DNA of 64,000 nucleotides from JBEKYD01 sp052148435 (GTDB lineage Bacteria > Acidobacteriota > Terriglobia > Bryobacterales > Bryobacteraceae). Positions 43,647-53,944 of the stretch are shown here, in pieces. A program made the translations under genes and the position numbers. The first letter of the stretch is position 1, and each line of letters starts with the position of its first letter. The notes below the pieces were generated by a model. That model had not been told where the DNA came from and made no database searches. It saw nothing but the letters and a program-made list of their open reading frames with translations. The stretch lies in contig JBKQIF010000058.1 of the NCBI GenBank assembly GCA_052148435.1, positions 1-64,000 of the forward strand, given 5' to 3'.

Positions 43647-44285
43647 TCAGAATCCACCGAGCGCTGAAGTCTGCTTCTTTTCCAGCTCCGTGATCGCCGC
43701 CAGCACATCGGTGCTGTGATGCCGCGGTTCGGTGTCCATCCAGATTTTGGCGATGCGGCCCTGCGGATCTACCAGGAACGTGGCTAGGACGGGCCGCTTC
43801 AGAATCATCGCCAGCCGGTGCCTCGCGCCGTAGCTTTTCGCCATCTTTCGCTTGTGGTCCGATAGCAGCTTGAAGGTGAGCTCCTGTTGCGCGGCGAACT
43901 CTTTGTGGCGCTTGGGGGAATCCGGACTGACGCCGACAACCACGGCGTGCGCCTTTTCGTACTCCGCCAGATCGCGCTGAAAGTTATGCGCTTCGATGGT
44001 GCAGCCGGGGCTTTCGTTGTACGGGTAGAAATACAGAACCACCCATTTGCCGCGGAGATCTTTGAGATTAACCGTGCCGCCATCCTGGGCGGGCAGGCTG
44101 AAATCCGGGGCCACATCGCCGGCCTTGAGCACCCGGTTGATATCGGGGTGTGGCACGGCGGTCTTTTTCTTGAGGAACGGCATGCCGAATGCCGTGCCGA
44201 ACCCGAGCAGCGTAACGGCCGCCAGGATAAGGAGTGAGCCGGCCCGAAATGGAGTGAGATCGAAACCCAACCGAGCCTTATTCAA
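43647..44285 (-). CDS. Membrane-anchored Bcp/PrxQ-type peroxiredoxin
   Basis: 212 residues: an N-terminal membrane helix (GSLLILAAVTLLGFGTAFGM), then a thioredoxin-fold peroxiredoxin (GDVAPDFSLPAQDGGTVNLK, LRGKWVVLYFYPYNESPGCT, FLVDPQGRIAKIW). The peroxidatic Cys is in PGCT. PrxQ enzymes often have a second Cys five residues on; here that position is His (CTIEAHNF), so it is a 1-Cys type. It would reduce peroxides at the periplasmic face or membrane. Its 3' 55 bases are duplicated at 42021. Confidence 0.9.
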   Translation of the reverse strand: MNKARLGFDLTPFRAGSLLILAAVTLLGFGTAFGMPFLKKKTAVPHPDINRVLKAGDVAPDFSLPAQDGGTVNLKDLRGKWVVLYFYPYNESPGCTIEAHNFQRDLAEYEKAHAVVVGVSPDSPKRHKEFAAQQELTFKLLSDHKRKMAKSYGARHRLAMILKRPVLATFLVDPQGRIAKIWMDTEPRHHSTDVLAAITELEKKQTSALGGF

Positions 44286-44381
44286 TCGGGTCTTCCCGTT
44301 CCATCCACAGGGTCGGGCGCTGCTGTCCCACCATGCTCCGAGTCTACAACAGCCGGCTTGTTACAATGAAGCTTCACGCTC

Positions 44382-45404
44382 ATGTTGGCTGATTCCATAC
44401 AGGAACTGGAAGCCGGTTCCCTGGCGCGGATACACGCGGCCCGCACCCAGGAAGAGTTGGAAGCGGTGCGGGTAGAGGTGCTCGGCCGCAAAGGCACGCT
44501 CACCCTGGCGCAGAAGGAAATCGGCAAGCTGGCGCCGGCCGAGCGTCCCGCCTTTGGGCAGATTCTGAACGGCGCCAAGCGGAAGCTGGAAGCCGAACTC
44601 GATCTCCGCAAACGCGAGTTCGACCGGGCCGCCACCGGCGCGCGTCTGGCGGGAGAATGGCTCGACCTGACCCTGCCCGCTCCGCCGCCGCGGCGCGGCC
44701 ACCTGCACCCCATCACGCGCATCCAGCGGGAGCTCGAAGAGCTGTTTCGATCGCTCGGTTTCGCCGTGCTGGACGGGCCGGAGGTGGAAGACGAGTATCA
44801 CAACTTCGATGCCTTGAACATTCCCGCGGAGCATCCCGCGCGCGACATGCAGGACACGTTTTGGCTCGAAGGCGGCAACCTGCTGCGCACCCACACTTCG
44901 CCGGTGCAGGTGCGCGGCATGGAACGGCTGGGGTTGCCGCTGCGCATGATCGCGCCCGGCCGCGTGTTCCGCAACGAGAGCGTGGATGCGTCCCACGAGC
45001 ACACCTTCTATCAACTCGAAGGCATGATGATCGACCGCGACGTTTCGGTGGCGCACCTGCTCTATTTCATGAAAACGCTGCTCGCCGCCATCTTCCACCG
45101 GGAGGTGGCGGTGCGTCTGCGGCCGGGTTATTTCCCGTTCGTGGAGCCCGGCTTCGAACTGGATATTCAGTGCCTGATCTGCGGCGGCGCCGGCTGCGCC
45201 GTGTGCAAGCAGAGCGGCTGGGTGGAATTGCTGCCCTGCGGGCTGGTGAACCCGAACGTGCTGCGCATGAGCCACATCGACCCGGAGGAGTGGAACGGCT
45301 TCGCCTTCGGCCTGGGGCTGACGCGCCTCGCGATGATGCGCTACGGCATCGACGATATCCGCCAACTGCAGGGCGGCGACCTGCGATTTCTGGAACAGTT
45401 CTGA
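44382..45404 (+). CDS. pheS: Phenylalanine-tRNA ligase alpha subunit
   Basis: 340 residues, normal length. The N-terminal coiled coil (EELEAVRVEVLGRKGTLTLA) contacts tRNA. Class II motifs: GHLHPITRIQRELEELFRSL and GFAVLDGPEVEDEYHNFDAL with PARDMQDTFWL (motif 1/2 region), RVFRNESVDASHEHTFYQLE (motif 2) and GFAFGLGLTRLAMMRYGIDD (motif 3). It charges tRNA-Phe with PheT as an alpha2beta2 enzyme. TACAAT at 44362-44367 may be the -10 box. pheT follows after 15 bases. Confidence 0.97.
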   Translation: MLADSIQELEAGSLARIHAARTQEELEAVRVEVLGRKGTLTLAQKEIGKLAPAERPAFGQILNGAKRKLEAELDLRKREFDRAATGARLAGEWLDLTLPAPPPRRGHLHPITRIQRELEELFRSLGFAVLDGPEVEDEYHNFDALNIPAEHPARDMQDTFWLEGGNLLRTHTSPVQVRGMERLGLPLRMIAPGRVFRNESVDASHEHTFYQLEGMMIDRDVSVAHLLYFMKTLLAAIFHREVAVRLRPGYFPFVEPGFELDIQCLICGGAGCAVCKQSGWVELLPCGLVNPNVLRMSHIDPEEWNGFAFGLGLTRLAMMRYGIDDIRQLQGGDLRFLEQF

Positions 45405-45419
45405 GGCTCCGAGGCGCCA

Positions 45420-47753
45420 TTGAAGTTCTCCTATAACTGGATTCGCGAACTGGTGGAGGGCCTGGATTGCCCCCCCGCACCGCTGGAACGATTGATCACC
45501 ATGAAGACCGCCGAGTGCGAGGGCATCGAGGCGGTGGGAAGGCTGCTGGCCCAGGCGCGGGTGGCGCTGGTCTTGACGGCCGCACCGATCGCCGGTACGC
45601 ACCTGACCAGGGCCGGGATCGATATCGGTCCGCTCGGCCGCCGCACCGTGGTTTGCGGCGCTCCCAATTGCCGCGCCGGCATGAAAGCCGTCTGGGCGCC
45701 GATCGGCAAGAGGACCATTCACGGGGTGGAGAGCGACGGTATGCTGGCCTCCGGCGCCGAGCTCGGCATCAACCGCGACCACGAGGGAATCGTAGAACTG
45801 GAAGCTCCGGTGGGCGCTCCGGTTCCGGGCTGCGAACCGGACAGCATTATCGAGATCGATAACAAATCCATCACCCACCGTCCGGATTTGTGGGGGCATT
45901 GGGGCATGGCGCGCGAAGTGGCGGCCATCGCCGGCGGCAAGCTGAAAGACCCGGTGCGCCTCACTTCGCTTCCTTCCGCAGCGCCCGCGATCCGGGTGGA
46001 AGTGGCCGACCCGGCGCTCTGCCCGCGTTACAGCGCGCTGGTGCTCGAAAACGTGGCCGGGAAGCCCTCGCCGCTCTGGCTCCAGTGGCGGCTTTCGAGC
46101 ATCGGCCTGAACCCGATTAGCAATATCGTCGACGTCACCAACTACGTGATGGCGGAGTTCGCCCAGCCGATGCACGCCTTCGACGCCGACAAGCTGAAGG
46201 GCGGCACCATTTTCGTGCGGCGGGCGAACGCGGGCGAGCGCTTCGCCGCGCTCAACGGCGAGGAATACACGCTCGACCCCTCCAACCTGGTGATTGCCGA
46301 TGCGGGAGGCGCGATCGCCCTGGCCGGCGTGATCGGCGGCGCGGAAAGCGCCATCGGCGAGTCTACCCGCCGGGTGGTTCTGGAAAGCGCCACGTTTCAG
46401 GCGGCGTCCGTTCGCAAGACCTCGTCCGCCGTCAAACTGCGCACCGACGCTTCCATGCGCTTCGAGAAAGCGCAGGATCCGGCCAATACCGTTCGCGGCC
46501 TGGCCCGCGCCATCGAGCTGCTACATGCGGTTTCGCCGGGAATCCGCATCGTGGGCGGGGCGGCCGACGTGGCGCGCCCCACCCCGCCGCCGGCGCCGAT
46601 TTCGCTGCCCCTGGACTGGCTGGACCGCAAGCTGGGCCGCTCGATTCCGGCCGCCGAAGTTCGCGCCATTCTGGAGAGCCTGGAATTCGGCGTGGAGCAG
46701 GCCGGCCCGCGGACGTTCTCGGTTACCGTGCCCGGTTGGCGCGCCACCAAGGATGTTTCCATCAAGGACGACCTGGTGGAAGAAGTCGGCCGCATGGTGG
46801 GCTACGATTCCATTCCGCCGCGCGCCCCGCTGGTCGCCGCCGCCGTACCGCCCGCCAACCCCGAGCGGGATTTTCAGCACGAAGTCCGCGGCCTGTTCGT
46901 CGATTCGGGCTTTACCGAGGTTCACAACTACTCCTTCCTGAGCGAGGATGCCGCGCGCAACTTCGGGTACGAACCCTCCAGCCACGTTCGCGTGACCAAT
47001 CCCATCTCGAGTGACCAGGCCCTGTTGCGGCGCTCGCTGGTGCCCGAGCTCTGGCGCAACCTGGTCGAAAACAGCAAGCACCGCGATTCGTTCCGGCTGT
47101 TCGAGATCGGGCTGGAGGTTCACAAAAGCGCATCGGGAGCCAAGCCAGGCTTGCCGGAAGAAATTCCGCACCTGGCGGCCGCGATGTACGAGCGCTCGGG
47201 CGACGGCAAGGCGGGCTTGGACGAGTTGAAGCGCGTGGCGGTCTGCCTGATGCCGGGGGCTGCCATTGAACCCTGCCAAGACCCGTCCGAGGTCGAGATT
47301 TACCAGCACCCGGCGCGCACCGGTTCCGTGGTCTGGAAGGGCGAATGCGTGGGGCGATTGTTCGAGATTCACCCGTCGCTGATGGAGAACGGCCGCGCCG
47401 CGGTGCTCGATCTCGATCTGAAGCGGGTGATGCGTCTCGGCGCCGGCGAGGTGAAGTACTCGGCCGTCCGCCGCTATCCTTCAAGCGCGTTCGATCTTTC
47501 GGTGATTGCCGGCGAGCGCGAATACGCGGCGGCGCTGGAAGCCAATCTGCGCCGATTCGCGGGACCGCTGGTGGAGAGCATCGAATTCCTGCGGGTGTAC
47601 TCCGGAAAGCCGCTGCCCGAAGGCTCGAAGAGCGTTTCGTACCGCTTGACGCTGGGCTCGGCGGTGCGCACTCTCGAAAGCGAAGAGGTCGGCGCGATCC
47701 GCGCGCGCATCATCGAAGGAATGCGCGGCTTGGGTTACGAGTTAAGGGTGTAG
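45420..47753 (+). CDS. pheT: Phenylalanine-tRNA ligase beta subunit
   Basis: 777 residues with TTG start. The order is standard: N-terminal KFSYNWIRELVEG, an EMAP-like tRNA-binding domain (residues about 45-150, with VVCGAPNCRAGMKAVWAPIG), the B3/B4 editing domain (NIVDVTNYVMAEFAQPMHAF), the B5 domain, the class II-like core (RDFQHEVRGLFVDSGFTEVH, HRDSFRLFEIGLEV) and the ferredoxin-fold anticodon-binding domain at the end. It partners PheS and edits mischarged Tyr-tRNA. Slightly short of the usual 790-800 residues but complete. Confidence 0.97.
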   Translation: MKFSYNWIRELVEGLDCPPAPLERLITMKTAECEGIEAVGRLLAQARVALVLTAAPIAGTHLTRAGIDIGPLGRRTVVCGAPNCRAGMKAVWAPIGKRTIHGVESDGMLASGAELGINRDHEGIVELEAPVGAPVPGCEPDSIIEIDNKSITHRPDLWGHWGMAREVAAIAGGKLKDPVRLTSLPSAAPAIRVEVADPALCPRYSALVLENVAGKPSPLWLQWRLSSIGLNPISNIVDVTNYVMAEFAQPMHAFDADKLKGGTIFVRRANAGERFAALNGEEYTLDPSNLVIADAGGAIALAGVIGGAESAIGESTRRVVLESATFQAASVRKTSSAVKLRTDASMRFEKAQDPANTVRGLARAIELLHAVSPGIRIVGGAADVARPTPPPAPISLPLDWLDRKLGRSIPAAEVRAILESLEFGVEQAGPRTFSVTVPGWRATKDVSIKDDLVEEVGRMVGYDSIPPRAPLVAAAVPPANPERDFQHEVRGLFVDSGFTEVHNYSFLSEDAARNFGYEPSSHVRVTNPISSDQALLRRSLVPELWRNLVENSKHRDSFRLFEIGLEVHKSASGAKPGLPEEIPHLAAAMYERSGDGKAGLDELKRVAVCLMPGAAIEPCQDPSEVEIYQHPARTGSVVWKGECVGRLFEIHPSLMENGRAAVLDLDLKRVMRLGAGEVKYSAVRRYPSSAFDLSVIAGEREYAAALEANLRRFAGPLVESIEFLRVYSGKPLPEGSKSVSYRLTLGSAVRTLESEEVGAIRARIIEGMRGLGYELRV

Positions 47754-47769
47754 AAGGGCTGCGGGTCGG

Positions 47770-48504
47770 CTAACGGCCGGTGTGCAGATTGTTGTGGATG
47801 GCGTACAGCGCCAGTTCCAGGCGGTCGGAAACACCCAGCTTGTCGAACATGTTGTGCAGATGGTTTTTCACCGTCTGCTCGCTGATGAACATCTTTTCGG
47901 CCATTTCTTTATTCTTGAAACCCTGCGCCACCAGAGCCACGATTTCGCGCTCGCGCTGGCTCAACGGGCTGCGCTCGCGCTCGCGGGTGGAGTTCACGGG
48001 CGAAGGCATCTGCGGAATGTCTTCGTTGGCGACGAACTGCCGGATCACCGCGGCCGTGGTATGGGAATCCAGCCAGATTTCTCCGGCATGCACCTTGCGA
48101 ATGCTCTTAATGAGCATGTCCGTAGCGGTCTGCTTGAGAACGATGCCCGAAGTGCCCAACTTCATCGCCTGCACGAATTCGTTCTTGTCGTCGGAAGCGG
48201 TGAGCACGATCACGCGGGTCTTGCCGCGCGCCGTCTGAATGCGCTGCAAGGTAGCCAACCCGTCCAGACCCGGCATTTTCAGATCGAGCAGCAGGATATC
48301 CGGCTCATGTTGCTGCAATACTTCGAGCACCTGACGCCCGTCTTCCGCCTGGGCGACGACTTGGAAATCCTCTTCCAAGGCCAACAGCCTACAGAGCCCG
48401 TCGCGGAAAATAGGATGATCGTCGGCGACCACGATCCGTATTTTCGAGGTGACGGGAGGCGTCTCGGAAGGGGACCCCGCGATGATGCCGTTGTTCTCTG
48501 ACAT
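47770..48504 (-). CDS. NarL/FixJ-type response regulator
   Basis: 244 residues from the ATG at 48504. The receiver domain has RIVVADDHPIFRDGLCRLLA, the phospho-acceptor Asp in ILLLDLKMPGLDG, and the Thr and Lys switch residues (VLTASDD, IVLKQTA). A Ser/Arg-rich linker leads to a LuxR helix-turn-helix (LSQREREIVALVAQGFKNKE, MFISEQTVKNHLHNMFDKLG). It binds DNA as a dimer after phosphorylation. No histidine kinase is adjacent, so its partner is elsewhere. A textbook promoter lies just upstream. Confidence 0.95.
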   Translation of the reverse strand: MSENNGIIAGSPSETPPVTSKIRIVVADDHPIFRDGLCRLLALEEDFQVVAQAEDGRQVLEVLQQHEPDILLLDLKMPGLDGLATLQRIQTARGKTRVIVLTASDDKNEFVQAMKLGTSGIVLKQTATDMLIKSIRKVHAGEIWLDSHTTAAVIRQFVANEDIPQMPSPVNSTRERERSPLSQREREIVALVAQGFKNKEMAEKMFISEQTVKNHLHNMFDKLGVSDRLELALYAIHNNLHTGR

Positions 48505-48522
48505 ACACTTTCCGCTGGAACC

Positions 48523-48551
48523 ATTGTACGGTCCTGTTAGTACCAAGTCAA
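48523..48551 (-). promoter_or_regulatory. Sigma-70 promoter of the response regulator gene
   Basis: On the reverse strand TTGACT (48551-48546) and TACAAT (48528-48523) are separated by exactly 17 bases. Transcription would start near 48516, giving a leader of about 12 bases that still holds GGAAAG before the ATG at 48504. Confidence 0.75.
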
Positions 48552-48626
48552 TTCGTTTTCAGGTAATTCCCCGCAATGAATTCGGATGGGCGGCTCCTTT
48601 TCCTCCAACTTCCGCTACAATGAAGT

Positions 48627-48881
48627 ATGGCCCGAGGTTGGGAAAGCAAGTCGGTCGAATCTCAGACTGAGGCTGCCGAAGCCAATCGTTCCGCCGTAAG
48701 GGTCCGCAAGACCGCTCCGGCGGAGCCGCTCGAATTGATCCGCAAGAGGGAGAGCCTTCTCCTTTCGCGAACCAGAGTTACCAGGGAAATGGAGGCCGCT
48801 CAGAATCCTCGCTACCGGACGCTCTTGGAAAAGTCCCTGCGGGAGCTGAACACGCAAATAGCCGCCGCCGGCGGCCACTAG
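48627..48881 (+). CDS. Conserved small hypothetical protein (MARGWESKSVE type)
   Basis: An 84-residue soluble, charged protein. It opens MARGWESKSVESQTEAAEAN, a start I recognise from acidobacterial hypothetical proteins, and is helical throughout (LELIRKRESLLLSRTRVTRE, MEAAQNPRYRTLLEKSLREL). A coiled-coil hairpin is likely. TACAAT at about 48615-48620 could be its -10 box. Function unknown. It is divergent from the response regulator. Confidence 0.7.
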   Translation: MARGWESKSVESQTEAAEANRSAVRVRKTAPAEPLELIRKRESLLLSRTRVTREMEAAQNPRYRTLLEKSLRELNTQIAAAGGH

Positions 48882-49045
48882 AGCCGGGAAGTACGCCGGC
48901 TATTCGGCAATTCAGGACCGGGAGCGGGTTGGAACGCCACGCTCCGAAGGTGGCTGGTGTGTGCGAACGGTCCGCCTTTGTGGTCCCGATTTGGACGTGG
49001 CAAGCAGAATTCCGAACCCCAAGGGGTTGGTTGCCGTCATCGGCG

Positions 49046-49519
49046 TCAAATGTGATACATGGTTGGCTCGGAGTCGCCGCGCTGGCGGCGGCAGACATCC
49101 ACCTGTTGGAGCAGGTCGGCCAGCGTGGTCCGGTCCAAAACGCCGGAGATAGCGTCGCGCACCTGCCTCATGATAATGCGGGTACCGCAGACTTCCACGT
49201 CCTCGCATTCCTGGCAGGGCCGGTAGGCGGTTTCGCTGGCACAGGGAAGCGGCGCCAGTGGGCCCTCCAGGATGCGGACCAGCGAACCGATGTTGATGGT
49301 CGAAGGCGGACGGCTCAGACGATACCCTCCCTTGCGGCCCAATTTGCTTTCCAAGACTCCATGACTTTTCAGGTCGAGGAGGATGGCTTCCAGGAATTTC
49401 AGCGGAATGGATTCTTCCTTTGCCAAGGTACTGATGAGGATCGGTCCTTCCCGGTAGCGCCGCGCCAAGGCTTGAATGGCCTTCAATCCGTACTGGGTCC
49501 GCTTCGAAATGGTGCGCAT
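49046..49519 (-). CDS. Rrf2-family transcriptional regulator
   Basis: 157 residues from the ATG at 49519 (the ORF extends further upstream but the family starts here). The winged helix is RTISKRTQYGLKAIQALARR and KEESIPLKFLEAILLDLKSH, with GRKGGYRLSRPPSTI as the wing. Four Cys in CASETAYRPCQECEDVEVCG could hold an Fe-S cluster or act as redox sensors, as in IscR and relatives. It is divergent from metY, so it may control sulfur assimilation in the manner of CymR. A strong promoter is seen upstream. Confidence 0.9.
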   Translation of the reverse strand: MRTISKRTQYGLKAIQALARRYREGPILISTLAKEESIPLKFLEAILLDLKSHGVLESKLGRKGGYRLSRPPSTINIGSLVRILEGPLAPLPCASETAYRPCQECEDVEVCGTRIIMRQVRDAISGVLDRTTLADLLQQVDVCRRQRGDSEPTMYHI

Positions 49520-49616
49520 GCCTGACTTTCCAGATGCCCTGTTTACAGAGTACTGCAAGGCTGGTGAACTTGACACTGGAGCTACGATCTTTATAAACTC
49601 GATTGACAAATAGTAC

Positions 49617-49644
49617 ATTATAAGGGACTAGCGGCCCGTGACAA
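49617..49644 (-). promoter_or_regulatory. Sigma-70 promoter of the Rrf2 regulator gene
   Basis: On the reverse strand TTGTCA (49644-49639), a 16-base spacer and TATAAT (49622-49617). The start would be near 49610, leaving a leader of about 90 bases. The AT-rich stretch 49590-49625 between the divergent genes is the natural place for an Rrf2 operator. Confidence 0.65.
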
Positions 49645-49759
49645 AAACCCCTTCCTGATGCGAAATGGGGGAACAAATGCGCAACGAGGAAAGGCCGCCT
49701 GAAAGCCGGCTGCAGCCAGGATTGGCTGCCCCACGGGACTATTCTCGTAAGGACGATTC

Positions 49760-51073
<1,314 letters not shown>

Positions 51074-51176
51074 CGTATTCGACATTTCCCTTTTTCCCCT
51101 AATTTTCCAGGCCCGAGGGCCCGCGGAGCGCAATTTCGCGGTCCGCGCTAGCATGATGTAAGAGGGAACCAGTTTC

Positions 51177-52751
51177 ATGTTCGCCAGCGAAGAGAATTCG
51201 ATACAGATCGACGCCCCCCTTACGGGCGCGCAGAAGACCATTCTCAGCGAAGAAGCCATCGGCTTCCTGGGAAAGCTGGCGCGGGCATTCGAACCCCGCC
51301 GCCGCGAGCTGCTGGCCGCCAGACGCCTGCGCCAGCGGGAAATCGACGCCGGAGCCAGGCCGGAATTTCTGCCATCCACGGCACAGATCCGTGCCGGCGA
51401 CTGGCAGGTGGCTCGGATCCCGGCGGACCTTCTCGATCGCCGCGTCGAAATTACCGGCCCGGTCGACCGCAAAATGATCATCAACGCGCTCAATTCCGGC
51501 GCCAAGGTCTTCATGGCCGATTTCGAAGATTCGAACTCGCCCACGTGGAACAACGTGATCGAAGGGCAGGTCAATCTGTGCGATGCCGTGCGCGGCGCCA
51601 TCACTTACACCAGTCCGGAGGGAAAACGCTATGAGGTGAGCGAAACGCCGGCTGTGCTGATGGTCCGCCCGCGCGGCTGGCACCTGGTGGAAAAGCACTT
51701 TCTGATCGGTGGCGCGCCCATCTCGGCGTCGCTATTCGATTTCGGTCTGTTCTTCTTCCACAATGTCAGGGCCCTGATCGCCAAAGGCACAGGCCCGTAT
51801 TTCTATCTGCCCAAGCTCGAAAGCCATCTGGAAGCGCGCCTGTGGAACGACGTTTTCCTGCTGGCGCAGAGTGAACTCGGGATTCCGCGCGGCACCATCC
51901 GCGCTACCGTGCTCATCGAAACCATTCTGGCCGCCTTCGAAATGGACGAAATCCTCTGGGAGCTGCGGGAGCACTCGGCGGGGCTGAACTGCGGGCGGTG
52001 GGACTACATTTTCAGCTTCATAAAGAAGTTTCGCAACCGGCCCGACTTCGTGCTGCCGGACCGCGCGCAGGTGACCATGGACCGCGATTTTCTGCGGGCG
52101 TATGTGGACCTGCTGATCCAGACGTGCCACCGGCGCGGCGTGCATGCCATGGGAGGCATGGCGGCCCAGATCCCTATCAAGAACGATCCCGAGGCCAATC
52201 GCATCGCACTCGAGAAAGTGCGCCAGGACAAGCTCCGCGAGGTACGGGCCGGCCATGACGGCACCTGGGTGGCCCACCCCGGGCTGGTATCGATTGCCCG
52301 CGATGTCTTCGACAGCTTTATGCCGTCCCCCAACCAGATCGAAAAGAAGACGGCCGTTGAAGTCACCGCCGCGGACCTGCTGGCGGTACCCAACGGCGAG
52401 ATTACCAAAGAGGGCGTGAACCGCAATATCGACATAGGTCTGCAGTATCTGGCCACCTGGCTTGGCGGCAACGGCTGCGTGCCGATCTATAACCTGATGG
52501 AAGATGCCGCAACCGCCGAGATCTCCCGGGCACAAATCTGGCAATGGATCAAGTATGCGGCGCGTCTGGCCGACGGGCCAGCCGTGACGCCGGCCATGGT
52601 GCGCGAGACGCTGGAATACCAGCGCGAGCGGCTCGGCGGCCAATTGCCGGCGCGGGAACTGTTGCTTGCCAGCGGCTTGTACGAGCAGATGATGACGAAC
52701 CCTGAGTTCCCCGAATTCCTGACCCTGAGCGCCTACGAGTTGCTGGATTAG
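51177..52751 (+). CDS. aceB: Malate synthase A
   Basis: 524 residues, standard for isoform A. DLLDRRVEITGPVDRKMIIN, GAKVFMADFEDSNSPTWNNV, IRATVLIETILAAFEMDEIL, AGLNCGRWDYIFSFIKKFRN and GGMAAQIPIKNDPEANRIAL line the TIM barrel and the acetyl-CoA/glyoxylate site (Glu and Asp ligands of Mg). The family signature KDH is REH here. It makes malate from glyoxylate and acetyl-CoA in the glyoxylate bypass. Isocitrate lyase is not in the window. A GGGAACCAG precedes the ATG. Confidence 0.97.
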   Translation: MFASEENSIQIDAPLTGAQKTILSEEAIGFLGKLARAFEPRRRELLAARRLRQREIDAGARPEFLPSTAQIRAGDWQVARIPADLLDRRVEITGPVDRKMIINALNSGAKVFMADFEDSNSPTWNNVIEGQVNLCDAVRGAITYTSPEGKRYEVSETPAVLMVRPRGWHLVEKHFLIGGAPISASLFDFGLFFFHNVRALIAKGTGPYFYLPKLESHLEARLWNDVFLLAQSELGIPRGTIRATVLIETILAAFEMDEILWELREHSAGLNCGRWDYIFSFIKKFRNRPDFVLPDRAQVTMDRDFLRAYVDLLIQTCHRRGVHAMGGMAAQIPIKNDPEANRIALEKVRQDKLREVRAGHDGTWVAHPGLVSIARDVFDSFMPSPNQIEKKTAVEVTAADLLAVPNGEITKEGVNRNIDIGLQYLATWLGGNGCVPIYNLMEDAATAEISRAQIWQWIKYAARLADGPAVTPAMVRETLEYQRERLGGQLPARELLLASGLYEQMMTNPEFPEFLTLSAYELLD

Positions 52752-52950
52752 AACCACCGCGCCCGATCCGGAACAGTTCCGGGCAAACGCGCAGCCAGGC
52801 GGGAGCGCCGGGACGAACTTCGGCGCTGCTGATGCCGCCGGGCCTTTTCCAGGTATTGAGGAAAACTGGCTGACCCAACTGACGGGGAATCGGCGCGGGA
52901 AACCAGGCGGGACATGGTTCTCTTGTCGTCTGTCGAGCGGTTGCGGCTGG

Positions 52951-52990
52951 CGAGGCCCGACAGACCACGAAAAACGATGGTCTGTCCCAC
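52951..52990. repeat. Dispersed repeat, inverted copy of the unit at 34326
   Basis: On the reverse strand it begins GTGGGACAGACCATCGTTTT and ends GTGGTCTGTCGGG, matching 34326-34357. Further flanking sequence also contains a short inverted GTCTGTCG (52928-52935). Confidence 0.75.
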
Positions 52991-53040
52991 CTCTTGATCG
53001 CTGAAACCTGGAGAACCTCGGCTCGGTTCGGGCTCATCCG

Positions 53041-53676
53041 TCAGGCGGCGGCCGCTGAGGACTTACCGAGACAGCAGTGTTTGTATTTCTTGCCGCTGCC
53101 ACAGGGGCAGAGGCCGTTGCGGCCGGTTTTGGGTTCGGGGCGGCGGTAGGTTTCCGGCGTTTGTGCGGGATTGTGCATGTGGAAGACGGGGCGCGGTTGG
53201 GCGTCCGGCTCCGGCGCGGGTTGGGCGTCGTTGTGCGCGGTTGTGCATTCTTGTGCGTCGCTTGCAGGTTCGGGGGGCTGCTGTTGAGAGAACCGATTGT
53301 GCTCAGCTTCCGCCATGGCAGCGAACAGGTCGGCCATGCTGGCGGGCTTTTCCTTTTCGAACTTGGGCGGGGTGGCGACTTTCTCGATGATGAAGGTAGC
53401 GGCGCGAAGGAGGGCCGAGGGTGAGGATTCCGGGTTGGTGAGGACGTTGCGGAGGGCTGCAAAGGCGAGGTCGGCCAAATCGACGGCGCGGTCGCGGTAG
53501 AGGATGGCGCGGTCGTGGTGGGCGTGGGTTAATGCCTCTCGGAAGCCGTCCGAGCTGCGGCGCCAGTTGGCGATGGTATTTCGATGAATGCCGGCATGGG
53601 CGGCGGCGTCGGCCAGGGTGGCGCCGTTGGACAGGGCGTCGACGACCTGGAGTTGTTGCGGGGTGAGGTTGAACAT
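53041..53676 (-). CDS. Helix-turn-helix protein with C-terminal SEC-C zinc motif
   Basis: 211 residues. The N-terminus is a helix-turn-helix of the phage small-terminase or transposase kind (LADAAAHAGIHRNTIANWRR). A helical middle follows (YRDRAVDLADLAFAALRNVL), then a Pro/Gln/Thr-rich linker and a last segment RNGLCPCGSGKKYKHCCLGK, the SEC-C zinc-binding motif of SecA. The combination suggests DNA binding plus metal-dependent protein contact. It might be a domesticated mobile-element gene. Neighbour: a toxin-antitoxin pair, divergent. Confidence 0.75.
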   Translation of the reverse strand: MFNLTPQQLQVVDALSNGATLADAAAHAGIHRNTIANWRRSSDGFREALTHAHHDRAILYRDRAVDLADLAFAALRNVLTNPESSPSALLRAATFIIEKVATPPKFEKEKPASMADLFAAMAEAEHNRFSQQQPPEPASDAQECTTAHNDAQPAPEPDAQPRPVFHMHNPAQTPETYRRPEPKTGRNGLCPCGSGKKYKHCCLGKSSAAAA

Positions 53677-53944
53677 AACGATCGCTTGCGGCTACACGAT
53701 AGCGGGCAAGCATGGAAAAACGGGGGCGGGGAACCCGCTGATTTGCGCTAAGGCATTGGGGCGGAAGGGTTAATAAATATTTTCAAAATTTGTGACCGTG
53801 GGCGGAGTGGGTGGCTGCGGCGCGGGCGCCGGGAGAATCGCGCAGTTCTGGCCGTCGCGCTGTATTATCCCCCTGGATTCCGAGAACTTGACCGCTGGGG
53901 CGCCGGACTTGACGTTGGCTGCGTCATTCCTTACTCTAAGGGCA

